64,000 nucleotides of DNA from Pseudomonas sp. JM0905a (GCF_014700075.1 NZ_JACXBU010000009.1:1-64000), one strand, 5' to 3'; counted from the stretch's first letter, positions 33,530 through 45,930 are shown. The notes: generated by a model from the sequence alone, not told the origin. Numbers and translations: made by a program.

Positions 33530-34636
33530 TCAGCGCTTTTGCGGCGCCGGCTGCTGCTGGGTGATGCAGTGGATGTTGCCGCCGCCGAGCAGGATCTCGC
33601 GGCCGGGCACCATCACCACTTCATGCTGCGGGAAGATGCGCTTGAGGATGGCTTCGGCCGTGGCGTCCTTCGCGTCGTCGAACTTGGGCGCAACGATGCC
33701 GCCGTTGACGATCAGGAAGTTTACGTAGGAGCCGGCCAGGCGGATCGACGGATCACGATCCTGGGTGCCTTCCACCAGGTCCACGCCGGCGCACTCTTCT
33801 TCGGTGGCGTAGATCGGGCCGGGGATCGGCATCTTGTGTACCACCAGCTGGCGGCCCTTGGCGTCGCGGGCGCTTTCCAGCACCTTCATCGCCGCCTGGC
33901 AGCGCGGGAAGTTCGGGTCCTGCGGGTCATCGGTCCAGGCCAGCAGCACTTCGCCCGGACGCACGTAGCAGCAGAAGTTATCCACATGGCCGTCGGTTTC
34001 GTCGTTGTACAGGCCGTCCGGCAGCCAGATCACGGTTTCCACCGCCAGCTGCTCGCGCAGTACCGCCTCGATCTCTTCGCGGGAGAGGTGCGGGTTGCGG
34101 TTGCGGTTCAGCAGGCATTCCTCGGTGGTGATCAGCGTGCCTTCGCCATCCACGTGGATGGAGCCGCCTTCCAGCACGAAGCCGTCGGTGCGGTAGCGCT
34201 TGCAGCCTTCGATCTCGAGGACTTTACGCGCCACCTGATCGTCGCGGTTCCACGGGAAGTAGAGGCCGCCGTCGAAGCCGCCCCAGGCGTTGAAGGTCCA
34301 GTCCACACCGCGTACTTCGCCCTGGTCGTTGATCACGAAGGTCGGGCCGGTGTCACGTACCCAGGCGTCGTCGTTGGAAATTTCCACCACGCGGATGTTC
34401 GGCTCGTCGAGGCGCGCGCGGGCGTTCTCGTACTGTCCGGCGGAGACGCAGACGGTCACCGGCTCGAAGCGCGCGATGGCCTTGGCCACGGCGGTGAAGG
34501 CGGCTTGCGCGGGCTTGCCGCCCAGGCGCCAGTTGTCGGGGCGCTCGGGCCAGACCATCCAGGTGCGGGTATGGGGTTCCCATTCAGCCGGCATGCGGAA
34601 GCCGTCGTCGCGGGGGAGGGTGTTCAGAGTGTTCAT
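33530..34636 (-). CDS. aguA: Agmatine deiminase AguA
   Basis: This 368-residue enzyme of the guanidino-group-modifying fold turns agmatine into N-carbamoylputrescine and ammonia. The nucleophile is Cys357 in [14 protein letters not shown]. Other signatures are [23 protein letters not shown] near the N-terminus, [13 protein letters not shown] and [21 protein letters not shown]. Length and cysteine number agree with the known Pseudomonas enzyme when started at the ATG at 34636 rather than the frame extension. It is the last gene of aguR-aguB-aguA. Confidence 0.95.
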   Translation of the reverse strand: MNTLNTLPRDDGFRMPAEWEPHTRTWMVWPERPDNWRLGGKPAQAAFTAVAKAIARFEPVTVCVSAGQYENARARLDEPNIRVVEISNDDAWVRDTGPTFVINDQGEVRGVDWTFNAWGGFDGGLYFPWNRDDQVARKVLEIEGCKRYRTDGFVLEGGSIHVDGEGTLITTEECLLNRNRNPHLSREEIEAVLREQLAVETVIWLPDGLYNDETDGHVDNFCCYVRPGEVLLAWTDDPQDPNFPRCQAAMKVLESARDAKGRQLVVHKMPIPGPIYATEEECAGVDLVEGTQDRDPSIRLAGSYVNFLIVNGGIVAPKFDDAKDATAEAILKRIFPQHEVVMVPGREILLGGGNIHCITQQQPAPQKR

Positions 34637-34662
34637 CGATCCACCATCGGTATGGAATGGGG

Positions 34663-34712
34663 CAGGGGCCAACCTGCTGGCGAACAGTGCATCGCCATCA
34701 GGTTGGCCCCTG
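34663..34712. promoter_or_regulatory. Near-perfect 50-nt hairpin between aguB and aguA
   Basis: Outer arms caggggccaacctg (34663-34676) and caggttggcccctg (34699-34712) are perfect. After a single C/T mismatch the stem continues with tggcga and tcgcca around the loop acagtgca. It fills most of the aguB-aguA gap. A T-run follows only on the plus strand, so for the agu transcript it looks like a partial terminator or RNA-stability element. Confidence 0.6.
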
Positions 34713-34721
34713 TTTTAACTG

Positions 34722-35600
<879 letters not shown>

Positions 35601-35628
35601 GGGGACACCTCGTCGGAACGTTTTTGAA

Positions 35629-35657
35629 CCCATTGCCGGATATCTATCGGCAATGGG
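35629..35657 (-). promoter_or_regulatory. Inverted repeat in the aguB leader
   Basis: Arms cccattgccg (35629-35638) and cggcaatggg (35648-35657) flank gatatctat. It lies 29-57 bp before the aguB start and could be an AguR operator or a leader hairpin. Confidence 0.45.
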
Positions 35658-35772
35658 GGCTTTTCCGTGCCGGCGGGGTGTGGGCCGCCGTGCGGATGGC
35701 GACTTTATAGTCGATAAAAATCCGCATTGGAAGCGCAATATTTCTATCGAAGCGTGTTTTCTGATTTATTTG

Positions 35773-35786
35773 CCGATAAATATCGG
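35773..35786 (-). promoter_or_regulatory. Candidate AguR operator in the aguR-aguB gap
   Basis: The arms ccgata and tatcgg around aa, in an AT-rich tract of 35700-35800 that also holds further cgata/tatcg words (for example cgataaaaatcc and ttttatcgg). The aguR stop is at 35798, so the site lies just beyond the coding end, 170-185 bp before aguB. Repeated tatcg words suggest cooperative binding. Confidence 0.45.
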
Positions 35787-35797
35787 GTTTTATCGGT

Positions 35798-36442
35798 TCA
35801 GATTTCCCGGGGCGTGGCCCGTTTCGGCAGGAAGGGCGGCAGGTAGAGGCCGAGGTAGGCATCGAACACCCGCATGCCTTCTTCGGCCAGGCGCGGGGTG
35901 ATTTCGCCGTGCAGCTGCACGGAGCGGGCGTAGACGCGGTCGCCCAGTTCCATGGCCAGGGCGAAGACGTCGACATCCTCGGGCAGTGCCGGCAGCTCGA
36001 AGTGGCGTTCGAACAGGGCGAGCATCAGTCGGCCCAGCTCGATGTCGTGCTGGCGGTCGGCCTGGGTGACTTCGGCGAGGCCGTGCTGGGCGAGGATCAA
36101 CTGGCGCGCGGCAGCGTCGGCTGCGTAGATCGACAGCATGCGTTCTTCCACCAGGCGCGAGAGGTCCTGCCAGTGGCGCAGGCTGTCGTGCTCGATGGGC
36201 TGCTGCAGGCAGGCGCGGAAGGCCGCGTGGACGTCGGCGGTGAGGGCTTCGAGTATCGCCGGCACGCTGGAGAAGAAGTGATAGACGGAAGAGGGCGGCA
36301 TTTCCGCACGCTCGGCGACGCTGTAGATCGACAGGTTGGCCACGCCCTGCTCTGCCAGGAGGGCGCGGGCGGCGTCGAGAATCCCGGCGATGCGCAGCTG
36401 ACTGCTGGCGCGCGGTTTGCGGGCGGTGGCGGTGCGCGACAT
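35798..36442 (-). CDS. aguR: TetR-family regulator AguR
   Basis: This 214-residue protein has an N-terminal TetR helix-turn-helix (LRIAGILDAARALLAEQGVANLSIYSVAERAEMPPSSVYHFFSSVPAILEAL, roughly residues 17-68) and a helical ligand domain. In P. aeruginosa the gene at this place, aguR, represses aguBA and responds to agmatine or carbamoylputrescine. Gene order aguR-aguB-aguA on one strand is the same here. The start is the ATG at 36442 with GGAGCC just upstream. Confidence 0.9.
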   Translation of the reverse strand: MSRTATARKPRASSQLRIAGILDAARALLAEQGVANLSIYSVAERAEMPPSSVYHFFSSVPAILEALTADVHAAFRACLQQPIEHDSLRHWQDLSRLVEERMLSIYAADAAARQLILAQHGLAEVTQADRQHDIELGRLMLALFERHFELPALPEDVDVFALAMELGDRVYARSVQLHGEITPRLAEEGMRVFDAYLGLYLPPFLPKRATPREI

Positions 36443-36742
36443 GGGAGGCTCCTTTCCGAAGAGCCGCTATTGGACGCCAGGCGGTGGTTCAGGGGCAAGA
36501 GAGCGTATGAATGGACCCTTCTCCCGCTTGCGGGGCGAAGAGGCACGCTTTCGGAAGCATTGCTTCCGGTGCCGATGAGCGCCTGAGCGCGACGCGATCA
36601 GGCTGGGGCGCAGGGCGGGGTTGGGGAGAGGGGCTTTTCTGGCAGGGCTGCGTCCTGCTTGGCGAATGAATTCGCCCCTACAAGGTGTGGAGCCGGTTTG
36701 GCGCGCGACCCCTCTCTATTTGGGAGAGGGGCTGAGGGAGCG
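36443..36742. other. Repeat-filled gap between aguR and the SpuD-like gene
   Basis: No gene is visible in these 300 bp. They hold a reversed type E element (36513-36633), a half family C REP unit (36652-36684) and a type D hairpin (36710-36738). The aguR promoter must lie in 36443-36512; no clear operator is seen there. Confidence 0.6.
36513..36633. repeat. Dispersed intergenic element, type E (copy 3, reversed)
   Basis: Read on the minus strand it repeats the block order of 13572-13685 and 30198-30313, including ggaagcaatgcttcc and gagcgcctga..gcgcgt, but the gaacg-cgttc hairpin is degraded. Confidence 0.55.
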
Positions 36743-37801
36743 TCATTTCCCTTCGCGGAAGGCTGTCCACACTTCATCGCGCGTAGCGCTGAGCTTGTCC
36801 GGAACAGGCTCCACCGGGAACAGGCGGCGCTTGGTTTCCTTGTCCGGGTAGAGGCCGGGTTGGTCGCGCAGGCCTGCATCCAGATACTGACGGGCGTCGG
36901 CATTGCCGCTGGGGTAGAGGGTGGCGCTGGTGACCTTCGCCGCTACTTGCGGACGCAGCATGAAGTCGATGAACCGGTGTGCGAGGTCGGCCCGTTTGGC
37001 GCTGGTGGGAATCGACAGGTTGTCGATGAACAGCACCGAGCCTTCGTCCGGGACCATGAAACTCACCGGCTGGCCGGCCGCAGCGGCGTTCAGGGCATCG
37101 CCGACCCAGGCCATGGCGACGCACAGCTTGCCGGCGTTGAGATCGGCTATGTAGCGTTCGCTGTCGACATAGCGCAGGTTCGGGCGCAGGGCGGCGAGGG
37201 TTTCGGCGCTGCGTTTGAGCCGGCTCGGCGCGCTGCGGGAGAGGTTGCGACCCTGGTAGTTGAGCAGCACGGCGAGGGTTTCGTCGGGGGCGTCCAGCAG
37301 ACTGATGCCGCACTGGCCGAGACGCGCGCTCTGGTCGGTCTCGAACAGTAGGCTCCAGCTATGGGGCAGCGGGCCGCCGAAGGCCTTTTCCGCCTGGGGC
37401 GTGTTCACCGCCAGGCCGACGGCGCCCCAGAGGTAGGGCACGGCGTGCTGGTTGTTCGGGTCCATGGCGGCCAGCTTGCTCAGCAACTGCTTGTCCAGGT
37501 GCTGGCGATTGGGCAGGAGGGAGAAGTCCAGCGGTTGCAGGCGGCCTTCCTTGATCAGGCGCGGCAGGTCGTTATGGGAGGGCACGGCGACATCGATGGG
37601 CTCGCCGCCGGCCAGAGCCTTGTCCAGCTCTTCGGCGCTGCTGAAGGTCCGGTATTCGACCTTGATGCCGGTCTCCTTCTGGAATTCCTCCAGCACCTCC
37701 GGGGCAATGTAATCGTTCCAGTTGTAGACGCGGATCAGGTCTTCGGCCTGGGCCAGTGCGGGGAGCAATGCGAGCAACAGCGGGGCGAGCAAGCGGGGCA
37801 T
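36743..37801 (-). CDS. Polyamine-type periplasmic binding protein (SpuD/PotF-like), orphan
   Basis: This 352-residue protein has a signal peptide ending near residue 19 (PALAQA). It has the PotF/SpuD signature [31 protein letters not shown], the segment VPYLWGAVGLAVNT and a C-terminal AFREGK. It is clearly more divergent than the SpuD/SpuE pair encoded further right; for example the SNNFLAKQI stretch is replaced by SHNDLPRLI. It lies on the minus strand downstream of spuI, with no own permease. It may bind another diamine or guanidino compound, or sense one. Confidence 0.85.
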   Translation of the reverse strand: MPRLLAPLLLALLPALAQAEDLIRVYNWNDYIAPEVLEEFQKETGIKVEYRTFSSAEELDKALAGGEPIDVAVPSHNDLPRLIKEGRLQPLDFSLLPNRQHLDKQLLSKLAAMDPNNQHAVPYLWGAVGLAVNTPQAEKAFGGPLPHSWSLLFETDQSARLGQCGISLLDAPDETLAVLLNYQGRNLSRSAPSRLKRSAETLAALRPNLRYVDSERYIADLNAGKLCVAMAWVGDALNAAAAGQPVSFMVPDEGSVLFIDNLSIPTSAKRADLAHRFIDFMLRPQVAAKVTSATLYPSGNADARQYLDAGLRDQPGLYPDKETKRRLFPVEPVPDKLSATRDEVWTAFREGK

Positions 37802-37915
37802 GACGTCCTCCCTGATAGAGCATGCGGGTTCTGGTTTTCTTGGCGTTCGGGTGCTGCAAGGCGCCGCCAGCCGGAGTCGCCCGCTGCGCCGGGGTGTTGC
37901 AAGGGTACAGATGCG

Positions 37916-37943
37916 ACAACGCCGGCCCGGGGGCCGGCGTTGT
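37916..37943 (-). terminator. Strong GC hairpin after spuI
   Basis: Perfect 13-bp arms acaacgccggccc and gggccggcgttgt with a 2-nt loop, 8 bp past the spuI stop. A T-run is missing on the minus strand, so it may be an incomplete terminator or a 3' end stabilizer. Confidence 0.55.
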
Positions 37944-37951
37944 GGACTCGC

Positions 37952-39337
37952 TTACACGGTATGCAGGTACCAGTTGTACTCGAGGTCGGAGATGGAGTGT
38001 TCGAACTCCTCCAGCTCGCTTTCCTTACAGGCAACGAAGATGTCGATGTAGTCCGGGCTGATGTACTTGGCCAGGACTTCGCTGTCGTCCAGCTCGCGCA
38101 GGGCATCGCGCAGGTTGTTCGGCAGGCTCTGCTCCAGCTGTTCGTAGGAGTTGCCTTCGATGGGCGCGCCCGGCTCGATCTTGTTGGTCAGGCCGTGGTG
38201 GATACCCGCCAGGATGGCAGACATCATCAGGTAGGGGTTGGCGTCGGCGCCGGCCACGCGGTGCTCGATGCGCACGGCGTCCGGACTGCCGGTGGGCACG
38301 CGAACGGCCACGGTGCGGTTATCCAGGCCCCAGCTCGGCGCGTTCGGCACGTAGAACTGCGCGCCGAACCGGCGGTAGGAGTTCACGTTCGGGCACAGGA
38401 AGCCCATGGACGCGGGCATGGTCTCGAGCACACCGCCGACTGCGTGACGCAAAGCGGCGTTCTGCTCGGGATCATCGGAAGCGAAGATGTTCTTGCCGGT
38501 CTTCTTGTCGATCAGCGAGATGTGCACGTGCAGGCCGTTGCCCGCCTGGCCCGGGTAGGGCTTGGCCATGAAGGTGGTGTCCATTTCATGGTCGTAGGCG
38601 ATGTTCTTGATCAGACGCTTGAGCAGTACCGCGTAGTCGCACGCCTTCAGGGCGTCTTCGACGTGGTGCATGTTGACTTCGAACTGGGCCGGGGCGCTTT
38701 CCTTGACGATAGCGTCGGCCGGGATGCCCTGGACCTTGGCGCCTTCGAGGATGTCCTGCAGGCAGTCGGCGTATTCGTCCAGATCGTCGATCAAGTAAAC
38801 CTGGGTGGACTGCGGGCGCTTGCCGGAAATGGGCGAGCGCGGCGGCTGCGGACGGCCGTTTATGTTCTCCTGGTCGATCAGGTAGAACTCCAGCTCGAAC
38901 GCGGCACAGATGGTCAGGCCGAGTTCATCGAATTTTTCCACCACACGACGCAGGACCTCGCGCGGGTCGGCGAAGAACGGCTCGCCGTCGCCTTCGACCT
39001 CATGCATGGTCATCAGCAGCTGCGCGGTCGGGCGCTTCTGCCAGGGTTCGTCGCTGAGGGTGCTGGGAATGGGATAGCAGATGCGGTCTGCGTCGCCGAT
39101 GTCCAGGCCGAGGCCGGTGCTTTCGACGGTGGAACCGTTGATATCGAGAGCGAAGATCGAAGCGGGGAGGTTGATGCCTTTCTCGTAGACTTTGATCAGG
39201 CTGGCGCGTTCGATTCGCTTGCCTCGCACCACTCCATTCATATCTGCGATCAACAGGTCGACGAACTGGACCTCAGGATGCTCCTTAAGGAATTCGTTCG
39301 CTTCTTGAAGCTGAACGGCACGCGGGGGTACCGACAT
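37952..39337 (-). CDS. spuI: Gamma-glutamylpolyamine synthetase SpuI (glutamine-synthetase family)
   Basis: This 461-residue GS-fold enzyme is the PuuA/GlnA-like type that joins glutamate to putrescine or other polyamines with ATP. GS motifs are visible: FVDLLIADMNGVVRGKRI, the MHEVEGDGEPFFADPREVLRR region, KPYPGQAGNGLHVHISL with the ATP-binding histidines, and NVNSYRRFGAQFYVPNAPSWGLDNRTVAVRVP. The adenylylation tyrosine of true GlnA is not evident. It is divergent from spuA across a 278-bp control region. In P. aeruginosa the gene at this place is spuI. Confidence 0.92.
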   Translation of the reverse strand: MSVPPRAVQLQEANEFLKEHPEVQFVDLLIADMNGVVRGKRIERASLIKVYEKGINLPASIFALDINGSTVESTGLGLDIGDADRICYPIPSTLSDEPWQKRPTAQLLMTMHEVEGDGEPFFADPREVLRRVVEKFDELGLTICAAFELEFYLIDQENINGRPQPPRSPISGKRPQSTQVYLIDDLDEYADCLQDILEGAKVQGIPADAIVKESAPAQFEVNMHHVEDALKACDYAVLLKRLIKNIAYDHEMDTTFMAKPYPGQAGNGLHVHISLIDKKTGKNIFASDDPEQNAALRHAVGGVLETMPASMGFLCPNVNSYRRFGAQFYVPNAPSWGLDNRTVAVRVPTGSPDAVRIEHRVAGADANPYLMMSAILAGIHHGLTNKIEPGAPIEGNSYEQLEQSLPNNLRDALRELDDSEVLAKYISPDYIDIFVACKESELEEFEHSISDLEYNWYLHTV

Positions 39338-39432
39338 GATGCAACACCTTTTTTGTTAAAAATATCAATCACGCTCTATCTAGGGTGTGAGTCAATCCGA
39401 ATCATCCCTTGATGTCAAGCGAGCCCTATTTT

Positions 39433-39467
39433 GCCCCAAAAACGGGCTCGATGGCCAGTTTTGGGGC
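39433..39467. promoter_or_regulatory. Inverted repeat in the spuI-spuA control region
   Basis: The 9-bp arms gccccaaaa and ttttggggc flank a 17-bp spacer with gggctcg. It lies about 95-130 bp before spuI and could be an operator or leader hairpin. Confidence 0.35.
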
Positions 39468-39526
39468 GTTTCGGGGCGCCCGAACCTCTCTCCGGACCTT
39501 GCCAGGCGTGGTGCTCAGCGGGGCGT

Positions 39527-39565
39527 GTTCAATTTTTTACAGTCCTATTGTGTAAAAAAATGAAC
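39527..39565 (+). promoter_or_regulatory. Large inverted repeat, probable polyamine-regulator operator before spuA
   Basis: The 15-bp arms gttcaattttttaca (39527-39541) and tgtaaaaaaatgaac (39551-39565) match at 14 of 15 positions around a 9-bp spacer. It ends 50 bp before spuA. Polyamine catabolic genes in Pseudomonas are controlled by repressors such as PauR, so this is a good candidate site. Confidence 0.6.
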
Positions 39566-39615
39566 AACGCTAAGCTCGGTCGAAACCCATAACAGACAAA
39601 TAAAACGGGTGTCTC

Positions 39616-40368
39616 ATGTCTCGCCTGCCGTTAATAGGCGTATCCGCTTGCACCAGAGAGATCGGTCCTCAGGCTTATCATATAGCTGGTGACAAGTATC
39701 TGCGTGCGGTAGCGGTCGGAGCCGGTGGAATTCCGCTGGTGATTCCAGCCCTCGCTGAACTGATGGACCAGACGACCCTGCTGTCCGGTCTGGACGGTCT
39801 TCTCCTTACCGGCTCCCCTTCCAATGTGGAGCCCCATCAATATGAAGGCACCGCATCCGAGCCCGGCACCCGTCACGATCCCGCCCGGGATCGCACCACT
39901 CTGCCCCTGGTCCGCGCGGCCATCGAAGCTGGCATCCCTGTTCTGGGCATTTGCCGGGGCTTCCAGGAAATGAACGTCGCCCTCGGGGGCACTCTGCACC
40001 AGCGCGTGCATGAAGTAGAAGGATTCATGGACCACCGCGAGCCGGCCAATGAGCCGCGCGAGGTGCAATACGCTCCCCGTCATGCATTGAAGGTGCAGCC
40101 GGGCGGCGTACTCGACGGCATCGGCTTGCCGTCCGAGATTCAAGTCAACTCCATTCATGGCCAGGGCGTTGAACGTCTGGCGCCGGGCCTGCGTGTAGAG
40201 GCTCTGGCGCCCGATGGGTTGGTCGAGGCCTTTTCGGTCGAAGGCGCCAGGAGCTTTGCCCTGGGGGTGCAATGGCATCCCGAGTGGCAAGTGCAGACCA
40301 ACCCGAACTATCTCGCCATCTTCCAGGCCTTTGGTGAGGCTTGCAGGGAGAAGGCGGGGAAACGCTAA
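39616..40368 (+). CDS. spuA: Gamma-glutamyl-polyamine/GABA hydrolase SpuA (class I amidotransferase fold)
   Basis: This 250-residue PuuD-like hydrolase releases glutamate from gamma-glutamyl-GABA or related products. The nucleophile is Cys113 in LGICRGFQEMN and the His-Glu pair is in GVQWHPEW. The N-terminal segment ends SNVEPHQYEG, typical of PuuD-type enzymes. It is the first gene of the plus-strand spu operon, and the AT-rich operator-like repeat lies upstream. The mRNA continues into spuB after 143 bp. Confidence 0.9.
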   Translation: MSRLPLIGVSACTREIGPQAYHIAGDKYLRAVAVGAGGIPLVIPALAELMDQTTLLSGLDGLLLTGSPSNVEPHQYEGTASEPGTRHDPARDRTTLPLVRAAIEAGIPVLGICRGFQEMNVALGGTLHQRVHEVEGFMDHREPANEPREVQYAPRHALKVQPGGVLDGIGLPSEIQVNSIHGQGVERLAPGLRVEALAPDGLVEAFSVEGARSFALGVQWHPEWQVQTNPNYLAIFQAFGEACREKAGKR

Positions 40369-40511
40369 GCGGGAGAACTCTTCAGGAAACCGGCGAAGTT
40401 GCCGTGTCGCGTAGTTGGGACTGTACTGATCGCGCGGCCGGTGCCTCGATGGGTGCGTCCGGCAAGAACCTGCAGAAGCCTCTTAGCGAAGCTCTCAACC
40501 CTGAGGTCTTT

Positions 40512-41870
40512 ATGACTACCAAGCTCGACCAGCTGACAGGCTGGCTGAAAGAACGCAAAATCACCGAAGTTGAATGCATGATCAGCGATCTTACCGGCAT
40601 TGCTCGCGGTAAGATCTCGCCGACCAACAAGTTCCTGGACGAGAAGGGCATGCGCCTCCCCGAGAGCGTGCTGCTGCAAACCGTGACCGGCGACTATGTT
40701 GAGGACGACATCTATTACGAGCTGCTCGACCCGGCGGACATCGACATGTTCTGCCGCCCGGACGAGAGCGCCGTGTACCTGGTGCCCTGGGCCATCGAGC
40801 CCACCGCCATGGTGATCCACGACACCTTTGACAAGCAGGGCAACCCCATCGAGCTGTCGCCCCGCAACCTCCTTAAAAAGGTGCTCAAGCTGTACGCCGA
40901 CAAAGGCTGGAAACCCATCGTCGCCCCGGAGATGGAGTTCTACCTGACCAAGCGTTGCGACGACCCCGACTTCCCCCTGCAGGCCCCGCTGGGTCGCTCG
41001 GGCCGCCCGGAAACCGGTCGCCAGTCCTTCTCCATCGATGCGGCGAACGAATTCGACCCGCTGTTCGAGGATATGTACGACTGGTGCGAGATGCAGGACC
41101 TGGACCTCGATACCCTGATCCACGAGGAAGGCCCGGCGCAGATGGAAATCAACTTCCGTCACGGCGACGCCCTGGAACTGGCGGACCAGATCCTGGTGTT
41201 CAAGCGCACCATGCGCGAGGCCGCGCTCAAGCACAACGTGGCGGCGACCTTCATGGCCAAGCCGATCACTGACGAGCCGGGCAGCGCCATGCACCTGCAC
41301 CAGAGCGTGATCGACATCAAAACCGGGAAGAACATCTTCTCCAACGATGACGGTTCCATGAGCGAGCTGTTCCTGCACCACATCGGCGGTCTGCAGAAGT
41401 ACATCCCCGAAGTGCTGCCGCTGTTCGCACCCAACGTGAACTCCTTCCGCCGCTTCCTGCCGGACACCTCCGCGCCGGTGAACGTCGAGTGGGGTGAGGA
41501 GAATCGCACCGTGGGTCTGCGCGTACCGGATGCCGGTCCGCAGAACCGTCGTGTGGAGAACCGTCTGGCTGGCGCCGACGCCAACCCTTACCTGGCCATC
41601 GCCGCGAGCCTGCTGTGCGGCTACATCGGCATGGTGGAAGGCGTGAAACCGAGCGCGCCGGTCAAGGGCCGTGGCTACGAGCGCCGCAACCTGCGCCTGC
41701 CGCTGACCATCGAGGCAGCGCTGGAACGGATGGAAGCCTGCCGCGACATCGAGAAGTACCTGGGCGACAAGTTCGTGACGGCCTACGTGGCGGTCAAGCG
41801 CGCCGAGCACGAGAACTTCAAACGGGTGATCAGTTCCTGGGAGCGTGAGTTCCTGCTGCTCTCCGTCTAA
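40512..41870 (+). CDS. spuB: Gamma-glutamylpolyamine synthetase SpuB (glutamine-synthetase family)
   Basis: This 452-residue enzyme is related to SpuI and PuuA and glutamylates putrescine in the catabolic pathway. Motifs include VECMISDLTGIARGKISPTNKF, the EEGPAQMEINFRHGDALELADQ acceptor region, KPITDEPGSAMHLHQSV and NVNSFRRFLPDTSAPVNVEWGEENRTVGLRVP. I start at ATG 40512 (MTTKLDQLTGW), which gives the known length; the frame is open upstream to 40341 and could allow an extended form starting near 40449. Confidence 0.92.
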   Translation: MTTKLDQLTGWLKERKITEVECMISDLTGIARGKISPTNKFLDEKGMRLPESVLLQTVTGDYVEDDIYYELLDPADIDMFCRPDESAVYLVPWAIEPTAMVIHDTFDKQGNPIELSPRNLLKKVLKLYADKGWKPIVAPEMEFYLTKRCDDPDFPLQAPLGRSGRPETGRQSFSIDAANEFDPLFEDMYDWCEMQDLDLDTLIHEEGPAQMEINFRHGDALELADQILVFKRTMREAALKHNVAATFMAKPITDEPGSAMHLHQSVIDIKTGKNIFSNDDGSMSELFLHHIGGLQKYIPEVLPLFAPNVNSFRRFLPDTSAPVNVEWGEENRTVGLRVPDAGPQNRRVENRLAGADANPYLAIAASLLCGYIGMVEGVKPSAPVKGRGYERRNLRLPLTIEAALERMEACRDIEKYLGDKFVTAYVAVKRAEHENFKRVISSWEREFLLLSV

Positions 41871-41932
41871 TCCGGAACGGAGGCCGGCCGCCTCGGCCGG
41901 CCCTCCAGATACGTGTTTACTGAGGTAATGAA

Positions 41933-43300
41933 ATGAATAGCCAAGTGACCAACCCCAAGACCCTTGAATGGCAAGCGCTCGGTCGTGACCACCATCTGCC
42001 GCCGTTCACCGACTACAAGGCGCTGAACGCCAAGGGTGCGCGGATCATCACCAAGGCCGAAGGCGTGTACATCTGGGATAGCGAAGGCAACAAGATCCTC
42101 GATGGCATGGCCGGCCTGTGGTGTGTCAACGTCGGCTACGGCCGCGAGGAGCTGGTCCAGGCGGCGACCCGGCAGATGCGTGAACTGCCCTTCTACAACC
42201 TGTTCTTCCAGACCGCGCATCCGCCGGCGGTGGAGCTCTCCAAGGCAATTGCCGAGATCGCACCGGAAGGCATGAACCACGTGTTCTTCACCGGTTCGGG
42301 CTCGGAAGCCAACGACACCGTGCTGCGCATGGTCCGCCACTATTGGGCGATCAAAGGCCAGCCGCAGAAGAAAGTCATCATCGGCCGCTGGAACGGCTAC
42401 CACGGCTCGACCGTGGCCGGTGTCAGCCTCGGCGGCATGAAGGCCCTGCATGAGCAGGGTGACCTGCCGATTCCCGGCATCGAACACATCGCCCAGCCCT
42501 ACTGGTTCGGCGAGGGCGGCGACATGGCGCCGGCCGAGTTCGGCGTCTGGGCAGCCGAGCAGCTGGAGAAGAAGATTCTCGAAGTGGGCGAGGACAAGGT
42601 TGCCGCCTTCATCGCCGAGCCCATCCAGGGCGCGGGTGGCGTGATCGTTCCGCCGGAAACCTACTGGCCGAAGATCCGCGAAGTCCTCGCCAAGTACGAC
42701 ATCCTGTTCATCGCCGACGAAGTGATCTGCGGCTTCGGCCGTACCGGCGAATGGTTTGGCAGCCAGTACTACGGCAACGCCCCGGACCTGATGCCGATCG
42801 CCAAGGGCCTGACCTCCGGTTACATCCCCATGGGCGGCGTGATTGTCCGCGACGAGATCGTCCATACCCTGAATGAGGGTGGGGAGTTCTACCACGGCTT
42901 CACCTACTCTGGTCATCCGGTAGCGGCAGCGGTGGCGCTGGAGAACATCCGCATCCTGCGTGAAGAGAAGATCGTCGAGAAAGTGAAGGCTGAAACGGCA
43001 CCGTATTTGCAGCAGCGCTGGCAGGAGCTGGCCGACCACCCGTTGGTTGGCGAAGCGCGCGGTGTCGGCATGGTGGCGGCGCTGGAACTGGTCAAGAACA
43101 AGCAGACCCGTGAGCGTTTCGCCGGTGGTGTTGGGATGCTGTGCCGCGAGCACTGCTTCCGTAACGGCCTGATCATGCGCGCGGTGGGTGACACCATGAT
43201 CATCTCGCCGCCGCTGGTGATCAGCAAAGACGAAGTCGACGAACTGGTGACCAAGGCACGCAAGTGCCTGGACCTCACCCTGGCTGAAGTAAAAGGCTAA
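41933..43300 (+). CDS. spuC: Putrescine (polyamine) aminotransferase SpuC
   Basis: This 455-residue class III omega-aminotransferase uses PLP to transaminate putrescine with pyruvate as acceptor. The PLP lysine is Lys291 in PIAKGLTSGYIPMGGV, the aspartate is in IADEVICGFGRTG, and the FTGSGSEANDTVLRM phosphate loop and GRWNGYHGSTVAGVSLGG are present. It starts 62 bp after spuB with a TGAGGTAATG site. A two-hairpin structure separates it from the transporter genes. Confidence 0.94.
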   Translation: MNSQVTNPKTLEWQALGRDHHLPPFTDYKALNAKGARIITKAEGVYIWDSEGNKILDGMAGLWCVNVGYGREELVQAATRQMRELPFYNLFFQTAHPPAVELSKAIAEIAPEGMNHVFFTGSGSEANDTVLRMVRHYWAIKGQPQKKVIIGRWNGYHGSTVAGVSLGGMKALHEQGDLPIPGIEHIAQPYWFGEGGDMAPAEFGVWAAEQLEKKILEVGEDKVAAFIAEPIQGAGGVIVPPETYWPKIREVLAKYDILFIADEVICGFGRTGEWFGSQYYGNAPDLMPIAKGLTSGYIPMGGVIVRDEIVHTLNEGGEFYHGFTYSGHPVAAAVALENIRILREEKIVEKVKAETAPYLQQRWQELADHPLVGEARGVGMVAALELVKNKQTRERFAGGVGMLCREHCFRNGLIMRAVGDTMIISPPLVISKDEVDELVTKARKCLDLTLAEVKG

Positions 43301-43305
43301 GAAAA

Positions 43306-45792
<2,487 letters not shown>

Positions 45793-45930
45793 TGCAACGT
45801 CGGCGGCCCGTGGTGTGGCGGACCCGTCGGTGAAAATCCGGCCGGGCCAGGCAGGATGCCTGTCTCGTGCCCATGCTGTATAAACGCGCCCGGCCGCGGT
45901 GGTCGGGTAGTAATTTCTGGGAGTGTGGTA

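Noticed and set aside
37361-39412. 683-codon plus-strand open frame over the SpuD-like and spuI genes
   Set aside because: It is antisense to clear genes, has no family motifs, and the amino-acid pattern is that expected from GC-rich codon shadowing of spuI.
40341-40511. Extended N-terminus for SpuB
   Set aside because: The extension overlaps spuA and has no family similarity; the ATG at 40512 gives the expected family length.
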